From Spirosoma agri (lineage in GTDB: Bacteria; Bacteroidota; Bacteroidia; Cytophagales; Spirosomataceae): a stretch of 64,000 nucleotides of DNA. The position numbers and the translations under genes were made by a program. The notes below the pieces were generated by a model that worked only from the letters and a program-made list of their open reading frames with translations, was not told the DNA's origin and did no database searches. Positions 55,156 to 63,753 of this stretch are shown here, piece by piece. Numbering within the stretch: position 1 is the first letter of the stretch; each line of letters opens with the position of its first letter. The stretch lies in NCBI RefSeq assembly GCF_010747415.1, contig NZ_JAAGNZ010000007.1, positions 27,096-91,095 on the forward strand, written 5' to 3'.

Positions 55156-58100
55156 TCATTTTTCCATCGGGTGATCTTTCAGTAGTTGACTGGGCGAATA
55201 AAAATCCGCTTTACGGTCCGTAGCGGCCCGCACCTGCTTAACCTTGTCGGGGCGGATTGCGGGAGCACTGTTACCGAACGAATTGCGCACGTACGTTAAT
55301 ACAGCCGCGATTTCGTTGTCTTTCAGGAGTCCGCCAAAGGGAGTCATCGGAACCTGGCCCGGATACGTTTTACCGACAACTTCAATAGGGCCCATCAACC
55401 CTTTCAAGGCAATTTTGATCAGTCGCTCTTCATTGCCCGACACCCAGTTTGTCCCTGTAAGCGGGGGGAAACCGGAGGCTGTCAGTCCTTTCCCATCCGG
55501 CTGGTGGCAGGTGGTACAATACCCTTCTTTCGCGTAAATCTCTTTGCCCATATTGAACAGGGCCAGCTCCTCCCCTTTCAGCGTCGATTTAACCGCTACC
55601 TCTTTTTCCTTTTTGACATTCACGCCATTCAGGTGGGCAACGGCGGTTTCGTACGCATGAATCATCCAGTCATCCAGTGGTTTTTTCTTAGCTTCCGCCA
55701 GAATGGGCAGCCCTTTTTCCTTACCAATCCAGGAAGCGGCCACAATGGCGGCCAGCCGAACCCGGCTGTTCTCATCCCGAACGGCTTGCATCAGTAAATT
55801 GGCCTGATCCGTTACCTGATGGCCCGTATACCGAACGACCTGAACAGCGGCAGCGCGAGCATGATAGTCCTTCGCCTTGAGCACTTGCCGAAGTAATGGT
55901 TGATCGACTTTGTTCATGCCCCAACTGACCCACAGCCCTTCCAGCAGATTGTGTTCGTAGCGCGGATCGTTTTTATCCAGTTTAGCAACCCAGGTGTTCA
56001 GTTTAGCCAGCACCTCCTTAACATCCCGTCCCCTCAGTTCGCGTCGGGTGCGGTAGCGGGTGCGGTATTCGGGCAGTTTGAGGTTGTCCAGCAATTGGTC
56101 GATACTGGCCCCGTCAATGTTGGCGGGCGTAACCAGCGGGCGCGATGGGTAGGTGATGCGGTAAACCCGACCGTGCGAATGGTCTCGCAGGGGATCTCTC
56201 GCGTTATGCTGCATGTGACCGATCAGGATGTTGTGCCAATCGATGAGGTAGAGCGAACCGTCGGGTGCAAACTCCATATCGACCGGGCGAAAATTCCGGT
56301 CTTCGCTCACGACCAAATCCATCCGGTGCTTGCTTTTATACCCCGTGCCATCGTCCACCAGCGTGTGTTCTTTCATTCCCAGAAAACCAATGGTGTTGTT
56401 GATCAGAAAATCGCCCTGTATTTCATCGGGAAAGTGGCGGCTAGACACGAATTCAAGCCCGGAGGTTGGTCGTACCCGGTGCGCTTCCTCAACAAGCTGA
56501 ACCGATTTATGGGTAGCTTCGCCGTAGCGTGGTAACACCGAACCCGGCATCATCCAGCGAACATCGGGGCTCGACGTTTCGGCAAAAAACGGCTGTCCCC
56601 AATCGTCGAAAGCAATTCCCCAGGGATTTGGAATAGACAGTTGGGCGGTACGTTCCAGCTGATGGCGTTGGGGGGTGTATCGATAAAATCCACCATTGGT
56701 CGCCCGAACCGGACCATAGGACGTTTCGACGTTGGTGTGCAGAAAAACGCCTTCGCCCGAGTAGATGGCCCCCGACGGGTCGACGGTAAACGCATGGCTA
56801 TTGTGATGGGTATCGTGATCGTCGAACCCGCTCATCAGGATCACATTTTTATCGGCCTTGTCGTCTCCGTTTGTGTCGGTGTAGAGTTTCAGGTTAGGCC
56901 CCTGCGAAACATAAACGCCTTCTTTCGCGATCTCGAAGCCGAGCGGCAGGTGTAACCCATCGGCAAATACCGTTTGTCTATCCGCTTTACCGTCCCGGTT
57001 CGTATCTTCCAGAATCAGGATTTTATCGTTTGGTTTGGCGTCACCGGGTTTGTAATGCGGATAACTGGGCATCACCGCAACCCACAACCGACCTTTGTTG
57101 TCGAAGGACATCTGCATGGGTTTAGCCAGATCCGGAAACTCTTCTTCGGAGGCAAACAGCTCAATTTTATAGCCCTGCGGTACTTTGAGTTTACTAAGTG
57201 CTTCCTTACCGTACAGATACGTCAGACTACCGTTCTTTTCCGGATTGAAATTGGTTTTGACCGGCGGCAGTTGCTTGGTCTTTTTATCGGCAGCGGCAAT
57301 GTCCATTTTTTCACCCTTGGCTGCGGCTAGCCAAACGGCTGTATCGCGAATAGCGGTCATCTGCCGTATTTTTTCAATTTCGGCGGGGTAATTATCCGGA
57401 CCAAAGGGATTGTACCGACGACCGTACACGTGGACACCGTTCGGAATTTTATAGTCATTGTGCCACATCCAGTTTTTTTCCTGAACGGCATCATGAATAA
57501 GCGCCCGATTCGTTTCTGCTTTGGCCGCTGTTTTTCCAAACACCTGATCAGCCAGCAGCACGCCTAATTTTTTGTACCCTTCTTCGTTAAGCTGAGAACC
57601 ATCGATGGTCAGGGGTTCTTTGCTGGATTCGTACCACTGTTGAGAGGGAGTAAAGGCATCGACAAACAGCACCCGGTTTGCCGTTTTGTTCACTCGCTCC
57701 ACGACGTCCTTCATCGCTTTGGCATACAGCGACAGGTTCGCGTTTTCGGTTTTACCAGTCGGCAGATCGAGCGTAGCCGACAAATCTTCGAAGGCGATGG
57801 GCGACACAATGGCGAGTTGTGGCGGTGTTGTTCCGTTGTAGTTCTGGCTCAGCGTGTGGTTTATAAACGCTTCCAGTTCCGCTTTGTAATTAGCCAGCCC
57901 CTCAGCTCCCTGAAAGGATTCGTTATAGCCGAAAAATGCAACGATCACGTCCGTTTTCAGCCGACTCAACCATTGATCGGGTGATTCAAACTGGCCCTGG
58001 CTATCCGATGGGTTGGCATACTCCGTCTGGAAACGCTCGGCACCGGGAAACGCCCACGGATCGAACCGACTCGAACGAGGCCGAAATCCAGGCGTATCAC

Positions 58101-58347
58101 CCGGATCGCACATGTTGCGAATGTAAAGCTGATCATCCGGATACCTGACCTGCATCTCTGTTTCGAACGAACCAAAGTTCATCATTCTCGACCCCAAGTT
58201 GTTCCCCAGCAATACGATGCGGGTTCCTTTGCTGAGGGTTAAGGAGGCAGGCGCATTGGTTTGAAACGCACTCACCGCAATCAGGATCAGACCTAGTAGA
58301 ATCAGTAATCCATAGACGGTTCTGGCTCTGGACATAAACGAGTTCAT
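55156..58347 (-). CDS. GDSL and PVC-type cytochrome dehydrogenase fusion
   Basis: A 1063-residue secreted protein, started at the ATG at 58347, 4 bp after the ThuA stop. After a signal anchor comes a GDSL/SGNH hydrolase domain (about 40-280, GTRIVLLGNNLGSRMMNFG). The PVC-type membrane-bound dehydrogenase propeller follows (about 390-780, YKIELFASEEEFPDLAKPMQ), then HEAT-like repeats and a C-terminal cytochrome c domain with YCTTCHQPDGKG (CxxCH). These proteins oxidise sugars or alcohols in the periplasm and pass electrons to haem. The GDSL part might remove acyl groups first. Confidence 0.88.
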   Translation of the reverse strand: MNSFMSRARTVYGLLILLGLILIAVSAFQTNAPASLTLSKGTRIVLLGNNLGSRMMNFGSFETEMQVRYPDDQLYIRNMCDPGDTPGFRPRSSRFDPWAFPGAERFQTEYANPSDSQGQFESPDQWLSRLKTDVIVAFFGYNESFQGAEGLANYKAELEAFINHTLSQNYNGTTPPQLAIVSPIAFEDLSATLDLPTGKTENANLSLYAKAMKDVVERVNKTANRVLFVDAFTPSQQWYESSKEPLTIDGSQLNEEGYKKLGVLLADQVFGKTAAKAETNRALIHDAVQEKNWMWHNDYKIPNGVHVYGRRYNPFGPDNYPAEIEKIRQMTAIRDTAVWLAAAKGEKMDIAAADKKTKQLPPVKTNFNPEKNGSLTYLYGKEALSKLKVPQGYKIELFASEEEFPDLAKPMQMSFDNKGRLWVAVMPSYPHYKPGDAKPNDKILILEDTNRDGKADRQTVFADGLHLPLGFEIAKEGVYVSQGPNLKLYTDTNGDDKADKNVILMSGFDDHDTHHNSHAFTVDPSGAIYSGEGVFLHTNVETSYGPVRATNGGFYRYTPQRHQLERTAQLSIPNPWGIAFDDWGQPFFAETSSPDVRWMMPGSVLPRYGEATHKSVQLVEEAHRVRPTSGLEFVSSRHFPDEIQGDFLINNTIGFLGMKEHTLVDDGTGYKSKHRMDLVVSEDRNFRPVDMEFAPDGSLYLIDWHNILIGHMQHNARDPLRDHSHGRVYRITYPSRPLVTPANIDGASIDQLLDNLKLPEYRTRYRTRRELRGRDVKEVLAKLNTWVAKLDKNDPRYEHNLLEGLWVSWGMNKVDQPLLRQVLKAKDYHARAAAVQVVRYTGHQVTDQANLLMQAVRDENSRVRLAAIVAASWIGKEKGLPILAEAKKKPLDDWMIHAYETAVAHLNGVNVKKEKEVAVKSTLKGEELALFNMGKEIYAKEGYCTTCHQPDGKGLTASGFPPLTGTNWVSGNEERLIKIALKGLMGPIEVVGKTYPGQVPMTPFGGLLKDNEIAAVLTYVRNSFGNSAPAIRPDKVKQVRAATDRKADFYSPSQLLKDHPMEK

Positions 58348-58351
58348 GCGT

Positions 58352-59230
58352 TCAGGATTTTTTAGGATGGCCATAGGGAACATTAATGTCTAGCTTGCCT
58401 TTCCATTGCTTCGGAACGGGCTTACCAAGCTCCCAGTGGATGGCGTTGATGACCAGTCGCTGAACCGATTCAACCTGAAAGTCTTCCGGATGGCCAAGAG
58501 TAGTCATGAATGTTTTTCCGCCCCATTGGTTCTGCCACGTCCACGCAACCGGATTATCGATAGCTTCTTTGTCGGGATTAACCGATTTGCCCATCAGCAG
58601 GGGTACGGATCCTTTGGCGGGGTAGTCGGGTAGAACCCGGTACAGCCAGGATGCCACGTGAAAGGACGGTTCGACACCCGTTAGAATCGGATTTTTAGCC
58701 GCTTCAGGAATGATGGTCACGTCGGTCGTACTCTTGTGACCGTAGTGCGTATGAGCCGCTTTGCCCCCCCAGCCCGGTGGACTACCAAAGGCAAATTCAC
58801 CAAAGGCATTCCACGTTTTGCGGTCGTCGCCATCCGGGTAATTGAACGCGTGGGTAGTCGTTCGGAAGCCCATCACGGGTTTCCCGGATTTCAGGTAGTC
58901 ATCGATATACGTTAACTGCTCTTTAGGAAGCAACCGCCAGCGCAAAAAGAACACGGCCAGATCTGCTTCTTTGAGGGCTTCCAGACCGGGAATGTCTTTT
59001 TCGGCATTATAGTCGGGGTAGGCTTTCAGCACTTTCGTACGCATTCCGTAGTTTTTTTCCAGCTCAGCGGCAATCAGAGGAAGCGTCAGTTCGCCACTAT
59101 ATTCATGATCACCGGTTACGAATACCACATAAGGTTTCCGGGGGGCCATTGTGTTGGCCAGACCTGGCAAAGCGTGCATGCTTAGTAGGGTGGTAATCGT
59201 TTGCAGGAATACTCTACGTTTCGTTTTCAC
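58352..59230 (-). CDS. ThuA-domain secreted protein
   Basis: A 292-residue protein of the ThuA (trehalose-utilisation) family with a glutamine-amidotransferase-like fold. The N-terminus MKTKRRVFLQTITTLLSMHA is Tat-like or Sec-like with twin basic residues. The domain includes YVVFVTGDHEYSGELTLPLI-like (PYVVFVTGDHEYSGELTLP), YIDDYLKSGKPVMGFRTTTH and KTFMTTLGHPEDF. It is linked with a PVC-type cytochrome and a TIM-barrel isomerase in one operon, the usual setting for 3-keto-glycoside metabolism. A precise reaction cannot be given. Confidence 0.88.
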   Translation of the reverse strand: MKTKRRVFLQTITTLLSMHALPGLANTMAPRKPYVVFVTGDHEYSGELTLPLIAAELEKNYGMRTKVLKAYPDYNAEKDIPGLEALKEADLAVFFLRWRLLPKEQLTYIDDYLKSGKPVMGFRTTTHAFNYPDGDDRKTWNAFGEFAFGSPPGWGGKAAHTHYGHKSTTDVTIIPEAAKNPILTGVEPSFHVASWLYRVLPDYPAKGSVPLLMGKSVNPDKEAIDNPVAWTWQNQWGGKTFMTTLGHPEDFQVESVQRLVINAIHWELGKPVPKQWKGKLDINVPYGHPKKS

Positions 59231-59460
59231 AGGTGCTTTTTTTTATAGGAAAAGACATTACTTCCTTCTGCCTACTACTATAGTTCCGGAATAACGTGTT
59301 GTCAGGGATGGCTCACGCAATCGAATGGACAGGTGTTTGGGCCGAAAAAATACGTAAAAAGGCGATTAACTGCTGATCATGCCCGTGGATTTCGTTTAAA
59401 ACGGACGCGCGGTAACCAGTCGTGTAAAATCAGGGCAGATCGAAGCCCGAATGCAACAAA

Positions 59461-59492
59461 AAGGCCAGCACTATTTGCACAGTGCTGGCCTT
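59461..59492 (-). terminator. Rho-independent terminator after hsp20
   Basis: A perfect 12-bp stem (59461-59472 with 59481-59492), an 8-nt loop and a run of T on the minus strand. It terminates the hsp20 transcript 24 bp after its stop. Confidence 0.85.
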
Positions 59493-59515
59493 CTTTCCCG
59501 AGTGAAGTTACAACC

Positions 59516-59977
59516 TTACTCCACGTTTATGCTTTGTCCAGGCTTGTTCGTTTCCGGATTTTTGGGGAGCGTAACCTTTAGAACTCCATCGGCATAACTA
59601 GCTGTTATCAGCTCCGTAAGCACTTTGTCGTTCAATCGAAACGAGCGTTCGAACGAAGACTGGTTATGTTCCTGATAGGTATATGCTCCCTCGCTGGTGG
59701 AGTTTCCCGACGCATCGGCTCCCTGATAAGAAATAACCAGCACATCGTCCTTCACCGTCAGTGCGACCTGTTCTTTGGCCAGACCGGCAGCGAACAGCGA
59801 AATGACGAAGGCATCTTCTTTGTTTTCAATATTGACCGGTGGTTGTGAAAATCCGCCGGCATGGCGACCCCAGAAGTTACCGAATTTACCCCGGCCCCAT
59901 TGACCACTGAATTTACCCCGACCCATTGGACCGCAACCACCTTTGTATTCCTGCTGAAATGCTTGTTTGTTATACAT
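59516..59977 (-). CDS. Hsp20/alpha-crystallin small heat-shock protein
   Basis: A 153-residue holdase chaperone. The alpha-crystallin domain spans about 45-150, with VNIENKEDAFVISLFAAGL, FERSFRLNDKV and SYADGVLKVTLPKN, the last being the hallmark GVLxxxxPK. An N-terminal arm rich in Gly, Trp and Arg (GRGKFSGQWGRGKFGNFWGR) is unusual and may drive oligomer formation. The 86-residue membrane protein gene ends 53 bp upstream on the same strand. Confidence 0.92.
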   Translation of the reverse strand: MYNKQAFQQEYKGGCGPMGRGKFSGQWGRGKFGNFWGRHAGGFSQPPVNIENKEDAFVISLFAAGLAKEQVALTVKDDVLVISYQGADASGNSTSEGAYTYQEHNQSSFERSFRLNDKVLTELITASYADGVLKVTLPKNPETNKPGQSINVE

Positions 59978-60030
59978 GATCGTGTGTTTTAATGCTGTGT
60001 TTACTGTGTGTGTGTTTTATTGTATTACGC

Positions 60031-60291
60031 TTAGCTGATCGAGATTACGCGATCGAAACGGGGCCGGTGCATGGGCGCCTGAAACGTCGGCTGATCGATG
60101 GCTATGATTTCCGCTGATTGCCAGTTTCCCCGCTCCAGCGGTCCAAAAGCCCGCCGGGCCAGTTGCCGCCCAACAACCCGTACAAGCACGAACGTTGCTG
60201 CCGCAACGAGCAGAAGTTTTATCAGAATCGTTACTAGAAATAAGGCCAAACCGGCCACCAGGGCTACGCCTGCTATTCGCCAAATGTTCAT
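60031..60291 (-). CDS. Small membrane protein upstream of hsp20
   Basis: An 86-residue protein with one long hydrophobic segment (about 6-42, IAGVALVAGLALFLVTILIK) and a polar C-terminal half of arginine-rich and proline-rich sequence. I recognise no family. It is on the same strand as hsp20 with a 53-bp gap, so the pair is probably co-transcribed in stress. A function is not inferable. Confidence 0.55.
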   Translation of the reverse strand: MNIWRIAGVALVAGLALFLVTILIKLLLVAAATFVLVRVVGRQLARRAFGPLERGNWQSAEIIAIDQPTFQAPMHRPRFDRVISIS

Positions 60292-60723
60292 CGTTTTACT
60301 TAGTTAGTGATTGATCAGAACCAGAATTATTCGAGCCTCAACTATGGATTCAAACCCAGTGGGTTGATGAGCCTTCTTCATTCCCTGCTCTACAGGAATA
60401 GTCGCAGCAGGGCCCATTTATATTTTAAATAGTCTAAAAATTTCTGTTCATACAAACATAAACTACTGAAAATCAACAGCTTTATTTTCAAAAAAATTAA
60501 ATTTATAGTTCGTTTACGACCAACGTTCATAAGACATGCTGAAATAGTATAAGCTGGTTTTGGCTACGCTATCCATTCCATTATTTCCATAAACTATTGA
60601 GCGAATTGGTCGTTACAACACATGAATTAATTATAACATGATTCACTATCGGTACTGGGCTAACCTGACGGTTATGGATCGTATTTATCAACGACGCAGG
60701 GCCGCAACGGCTTCAACTCAACT
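60292..60723. other. Intergenic region
   Basis: About 430 bp, AT-rich in the middle. No gene is supported. A divergent promoter pair is expected, for the membrane-protein/hsp20 transcript and for the alcohol dehydrogenase. I see no strong inverted repeat. Confidence 0.45.
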
Positions 60724-61812
60724 ATGGAACAACTTAAAACGAAAGCGTACGGGGCAAAAGCCTCACTCATTGATCAACTCAGCAGTCTGTCCCGTATGGA
60801 CATCGAGCGCAACGAACCTCAGTCGGATGAGGTTCTGATCGATATTTTATACTGTGGTGTTTGTCACTCTGATCTCCATCAGGTCAAAAACGACTGGAGC
60901 AATACCATTTATCCCTGCGTGCCGGGACACGAAGTTGTTGGCCGCATAACGCAGACTGGTAGCAACGTCACAAAGTTCAAGGTCGGTGACGTGGTCGGTG
61001 TCGGTTGTATGATCGATTCGTGTGGTCAGTGTAATTCCTGCACGGGTGGCGACGAACAGTACTGCGAAGGCCCCGTAAGCTGGACGGCGACGTACAATGG
61101 CTATATGAAGCCCAACGGGAATGGGTATAATACGTTCGGCGGCTATTCGACCAATATCGTCGTTAAAGAGTCATTTATACTCAACATCCCCGATTCGCTC
61201 GACATCAAGGCAGCTGCTCCCATTTTGTGCGCGGGCGTAACGACTTACTCACCCCTGCGGCATTGGCAGGTTAAGGCAGGCGACAAAGTTGCTATCGCAG
61301 GGTTGGGCGGTCTGGGTCATATGGCCGTCATGTTGGCAAAAGCAATGGGTGCTGAGGTAACCGTATTGACAACAAGCAAGGAAAAACAAGCGGACGCCGA
61401 AAAGTTGGGTGCGCACCATGTCATCATCTCAGATGACAAAGATGCCATGACGCAGAACGAGAAAACGCTCGACATGATTCTGGTTACCATTCCCGACAAA
61501 TTTGACGTCAATCCGTACATCAGTTTGCTCAAGCGTGACGGTAATCTGGTAACCGTCGGTTTACTCGGTCCCTACAAGAGCCCGGTCAACAACATGGAAG
61601 TAGCCTTTCAGCGCCGGTCGATGTCGGGTTCGCTGATCGGTAGCATCAAAGAAACGCAGGAAGTGCTGGATTTCTGCGCTGAACATTCCATTCTACCCGA
61701 GGTAGAAATTATTCCTATCCAGGACATCAATAAGGCTTACAAACGGATGCTCGATGAAGAGGTTCGGTTCCGATTTGTCATTGACATGCAGTCACTGAAG
61801 GACGAACAATAA
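60724..61812 (+). CDS. Zinc-dependent alcohol dehydrogenase (YahK/CAD type)
   Basis: A 362-residue medium-chain dehydrogenase. Catalytic zinc ligands are in YCGVCHSDLHQVKN and PCVPGHEVVG. The structural zinc cysteines are in CGQCNSCTGGDEQYC. The Rossmann motif is VAIAGLGGLGHMAVMLAKAM. The family reduces aldehydes such as cinnamaldehyde with NADPH. The start MEQLKTKAYGAKA fits the family N-terminus. A DUF4126 gene follows 66 bp later. Confidence 0.92.
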   Translation: MEQLKTKAYGAKASLIDQLSSLSRMDIERNEPQSDEVLIDILYCGVCHSDLHQVKNDWSNTIYPCVPGHEVVGRITQTGSNVTKFKVGDVVGVGCMIDSCGQCNSCTGGDEQYCEGPVSWTATYNGYMKPNGNGYNTFGGYSTNIVVKESFILNIPDSLDIKAAAPILCAGVTTYSPLRHWQVKAGDKVAIAGLGGLGHMAVMLAKAMGAEVTVLTTSKEKQADAEKLGAHHVIISDDKDAMTQNEKTLDMILVTIPDKFDVNPYISLLKRDGNLVTVGLLGPYKSPVNNMEVAFQRRSMSGSLIGSIKETQEVLDFCAEHSILPEVEIIPIQDINKAYKRMLDEEVRFRFVIDMQSLKDEQ

Positions 61813-61878
61813 GCTAAATAAATAGCTGGTTCTCGAAAGGCTGGCTAATTATAGTAACCCTCAACGAAATTAAACCCT

Positions 61879-62373
61879 ATGACTACGCCTTATCTGCGAT
61901 CGTTTCAACTTGGCTTTATTGCGGGCATGCGTGCCCTGACGGCTCCGGCTTTACTCAGCCACAAATTGGAGCGCACCTTACCGACCAAAACTCCGGAAAC
62001 GCCGGTTCAGTATTTTGCCCAACCCACCACGTCGATTGCGTTGAAAGTATTGGCGGGTGCCGAAATTATTGGCGATAAAGTACCCCACGGACCGGATCGG
62101 ACCACCCCGCCCCAGTTTATTACGCGCATTACATCCGGGGCTACTTGTGGAGCGGTTGTGAGCGAAGTAGAAGGACAATCGGCGTCGCTGGGCGCGATTG
62201 CCGGTGGGCTGGGAGCCGTAGCGGGCACCTTACTTTTCTTTAATTTACGTCGCTGGCTGGATCACGATCTGGGTATTCCTGATCAGGTCGGCGCGTTGGC
62301 CGAAGACGCACTGGCTATTGGTGTAGGCTGGCAGATCGTGAACGGTATTCAGCCAAACCTGAAAACCACCTAG
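61879..62373 (+). CDS. DUF4126-type membrane protein
   Basis: A 164-residue protein of the DUF4126 kind. RSFQLGFIAGMRALTAPALL is the family's N-terminal block, followed by a segment with DKVPHGPDRTTPPQF and a glycine/alanine-rich helical part (SLGAIAGGLGAVAGTLLFFN). Three to four short membrane helices are likely. Function is unknown. It may be co-transcribed with the dehydrogenase and ends before a strong bidirectional terminator. Confidence 0.78.
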   Translation: MTTPYLRSFQLGFIAGMRALTAPALLSHKLERTLPTKTPETPVQYFAQPTTSIALKVLAGAEIIGDKVPHGPDRTTPPQFITRITSGATCGAVVSEVEGQSASLGAIAGGLGAVAGTLLFFNLRRWLDHDLGIPDQVGALAEDALAIGVGWQIVNGIQPNLKTT

Positions 62374-62420
62374 TTTTCAATACCTTGCGGTATCGTTAAC
62401 CTGAACATAAGCCTAGGTTC

Positions 62421-62464
62421 AAAAGCAGAACGCCCAGACAGTACTGTCTGGGCGTTTTGCTTTT
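62421..62464. terminator. Bidirectional rho-independent terminator
   Basis: A 44-bp palindrome with arms 62421-62442 and 62443-62464 and one mismatched pair. T-runs lie on both strands. It separates the convergent DUF4126 gene and the gene stopping at 62480. Confidence 0.88.
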
Positions 62465-62479
62465 GTCTATGTATGGCTA

Positions 62480-62842
62480 TTAGCTGACCAAGAAATTGAG
62501 CGCCTGTTTCAGCGTCCGTTCATTGTTGCTCTGTGGGTCCGTATACGAACGTTCGCCCACCTCGATGGTCAGCTGTTTGTCCAGCAGTTGCTTCGTATCG
62601 AGTTGCTTTCCTTCTTTCACGTCAATGCCAACGGTTTCGAATAAACTTACAATAGCTGGCATACCCGCTGATGACTGATAAAACCGGTGTGACAGGTATC
62701 CTTCTTCGTTCTCGAACCGAACGGCAAAGAAAGGAATCCCTTTGTTTTCGCTCGACCCTTCTTCAATATCTGTAATCGTTACCTGCTGCGGACCATCTGC
62801 CAGCAACGCTTTATCCTGACCTTTTTCTACTGCGATTTTCAT
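62480..62842 (-). CDS. Small conserved hypothetical protein
   Basis: A 120-residue soluble protein without a signal peptide. Blocks such as QQVTITDIEEGSSENKGIPF, RFENEEGYLSHRFYQSSAGM and LDKQLTIEVGERSYTDPQSN resemble phage-type DUF669 single-strand-binding-like or recombination-accessory proteins, but the match is loose. It is a single gene facing a strong terminator. Function is open. Confidence 0.65.
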   Translation of the reverse strand: MKIAVEKGQDKALLADGPQQVTITDIEEGSSENKGIPFFAVRFENEEGYLSHRFYQSSAGMPAIVSLFETVGIDVKEGKQLDTKQLLDKQLTIEVGERSYTDPQSNNERTLKQALNFLVS

Positions 62843-63103
62843 AACGATGAACTAGTGTTTTATTTGTATTATAAACTACCTGCATCTTCACTTTGTTTGG
62901 AAAAGAAGTAGCTAAAAAGTCATTTTTCACTAGAATAGATCATCTAAAAGCCTTTATCAATTGACCGATAGGTTTTACTTGTATTATATTTCTTAAAAGG
63001 TATTGGATGAACGACCCGGCTTAGTCAACGGCTCTCCATATTTCCCAGCAAAATACCATTCGCTCGACCAACCCTAAAACTATCCATTCATCAAGTCAGC
63101 CAG
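62843..63103. other. Upstream spacer of the secreted-protein gene
   Basis: About 260 bp with no gene. It precedes the conserved 73-bp promoter region of paralogue B and also contains the promoter of the divergent 120-residue protein. Confidence 0.4.
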
Positions 63104-63176
63104 CCGTTCCAGTAGTTTGCAATACATAGTACCATCCATCGCCTATACCTTTGAGTCATCAATCGGGAAGAACCCG
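63104..63176 (+). promoter_or_regulatory. Conserved promoter region of paralogue B
   Basis: The same 73-bp block as at 43674-43746 (66 of 73 identical), with the -7 box TACCTTTG at 63146-63153, again 60 bp before the start codon. Confidence 0.7.
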
Positions 63177-63213
63177 ACCAAAATTTAACTGAAGCACTAA
63201 CTATATAAACACC

Positions 63214-63612
63214 ATGAAAACGCTCATCAAATCCCTACTCATTGCTTTTACAGTAAGCCTGGTAACCATCTCTGCGTCACAAGCCGAAGCCAATCCAGGA
63301 AAAAACACATCGACTGTAGCCACCTACAAAACGGGTATTTACACCACGCTGGATGGTAAGCTGCAAATTGCGCTTGATAAAGAAACGAATGGTGCCGTCG
63401 ATATTAAGTTGAAAAGTGCGGATGGCGAGTTGTTATTTGTTCAGCACCTGAATAAAAAAGAAAATAAAGCCCGTATCCGTTTAACTATGAGCGAATTACA
63501 GGACGGAACGTACCAGGTCGAAGTTACCAACGGCGTTGACACAACAACGCATTCGGTGACCATCTCGACTCAACAAGCCAGTACGCCTGGTCGTCTGGTT
63601 GCCATTAACTAA
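63214..63612 (+). CDS. Small secreted beta-sandwich protein (paralogue B)
   Basis: A 132-residue secreted protein with the same length and order as the product at 43238-43636: signal peptide (about 1-23, SLVTISASQAEA), then TGIYTTLDGKLQIALDKETN, ELQDGTYQVEVTNGVDTT and the C-terminal GRLVAIN. The two genes share their 73-bp promoter region and the start-codon spacing, so the transcription unit was duplicated. The function is unknown. A terminator follows at 63634-63676. Confidence 0.82.
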   Translation: MKTLIKSLLIAFTVSLVTISASQAEANPGKNTSTVATYKTGIYTTLDGKLQIALDKETNGAVDIKLKSADGELLFVQHLNKKENKARIRLTMSELQDGTYQVEVTNGVDTTTHSVTISTQQASTPGRLVAIN

Positions 63613-63633
63613 CGGCACTAATTCGCCAATATA

Positions 63634-63676
63634 AAATCAGGTCCAGCTATTCGAATGAGTAGACTGGACCTGATTT
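63634..63676 (+). terminator. Rho-independent terminator
   Basis: A perfect 13-bp stem (63634-63646 with 63664-63676), a 17-nt loop and a T-run on the plus strand, 22 bp after the secreted-protein stop. A run of A before the left arm could make it work for the Hsp70 gene on the minus strand as well. Confidence 0.8.
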
Positions 63677-63753
63677 TTGATACGCAATTACCCGTTACTC
63701 AAACTGAACGGTTAGCAAGAAGAACTCACTTCCCGAAGCCTACCGGAGCGCAC

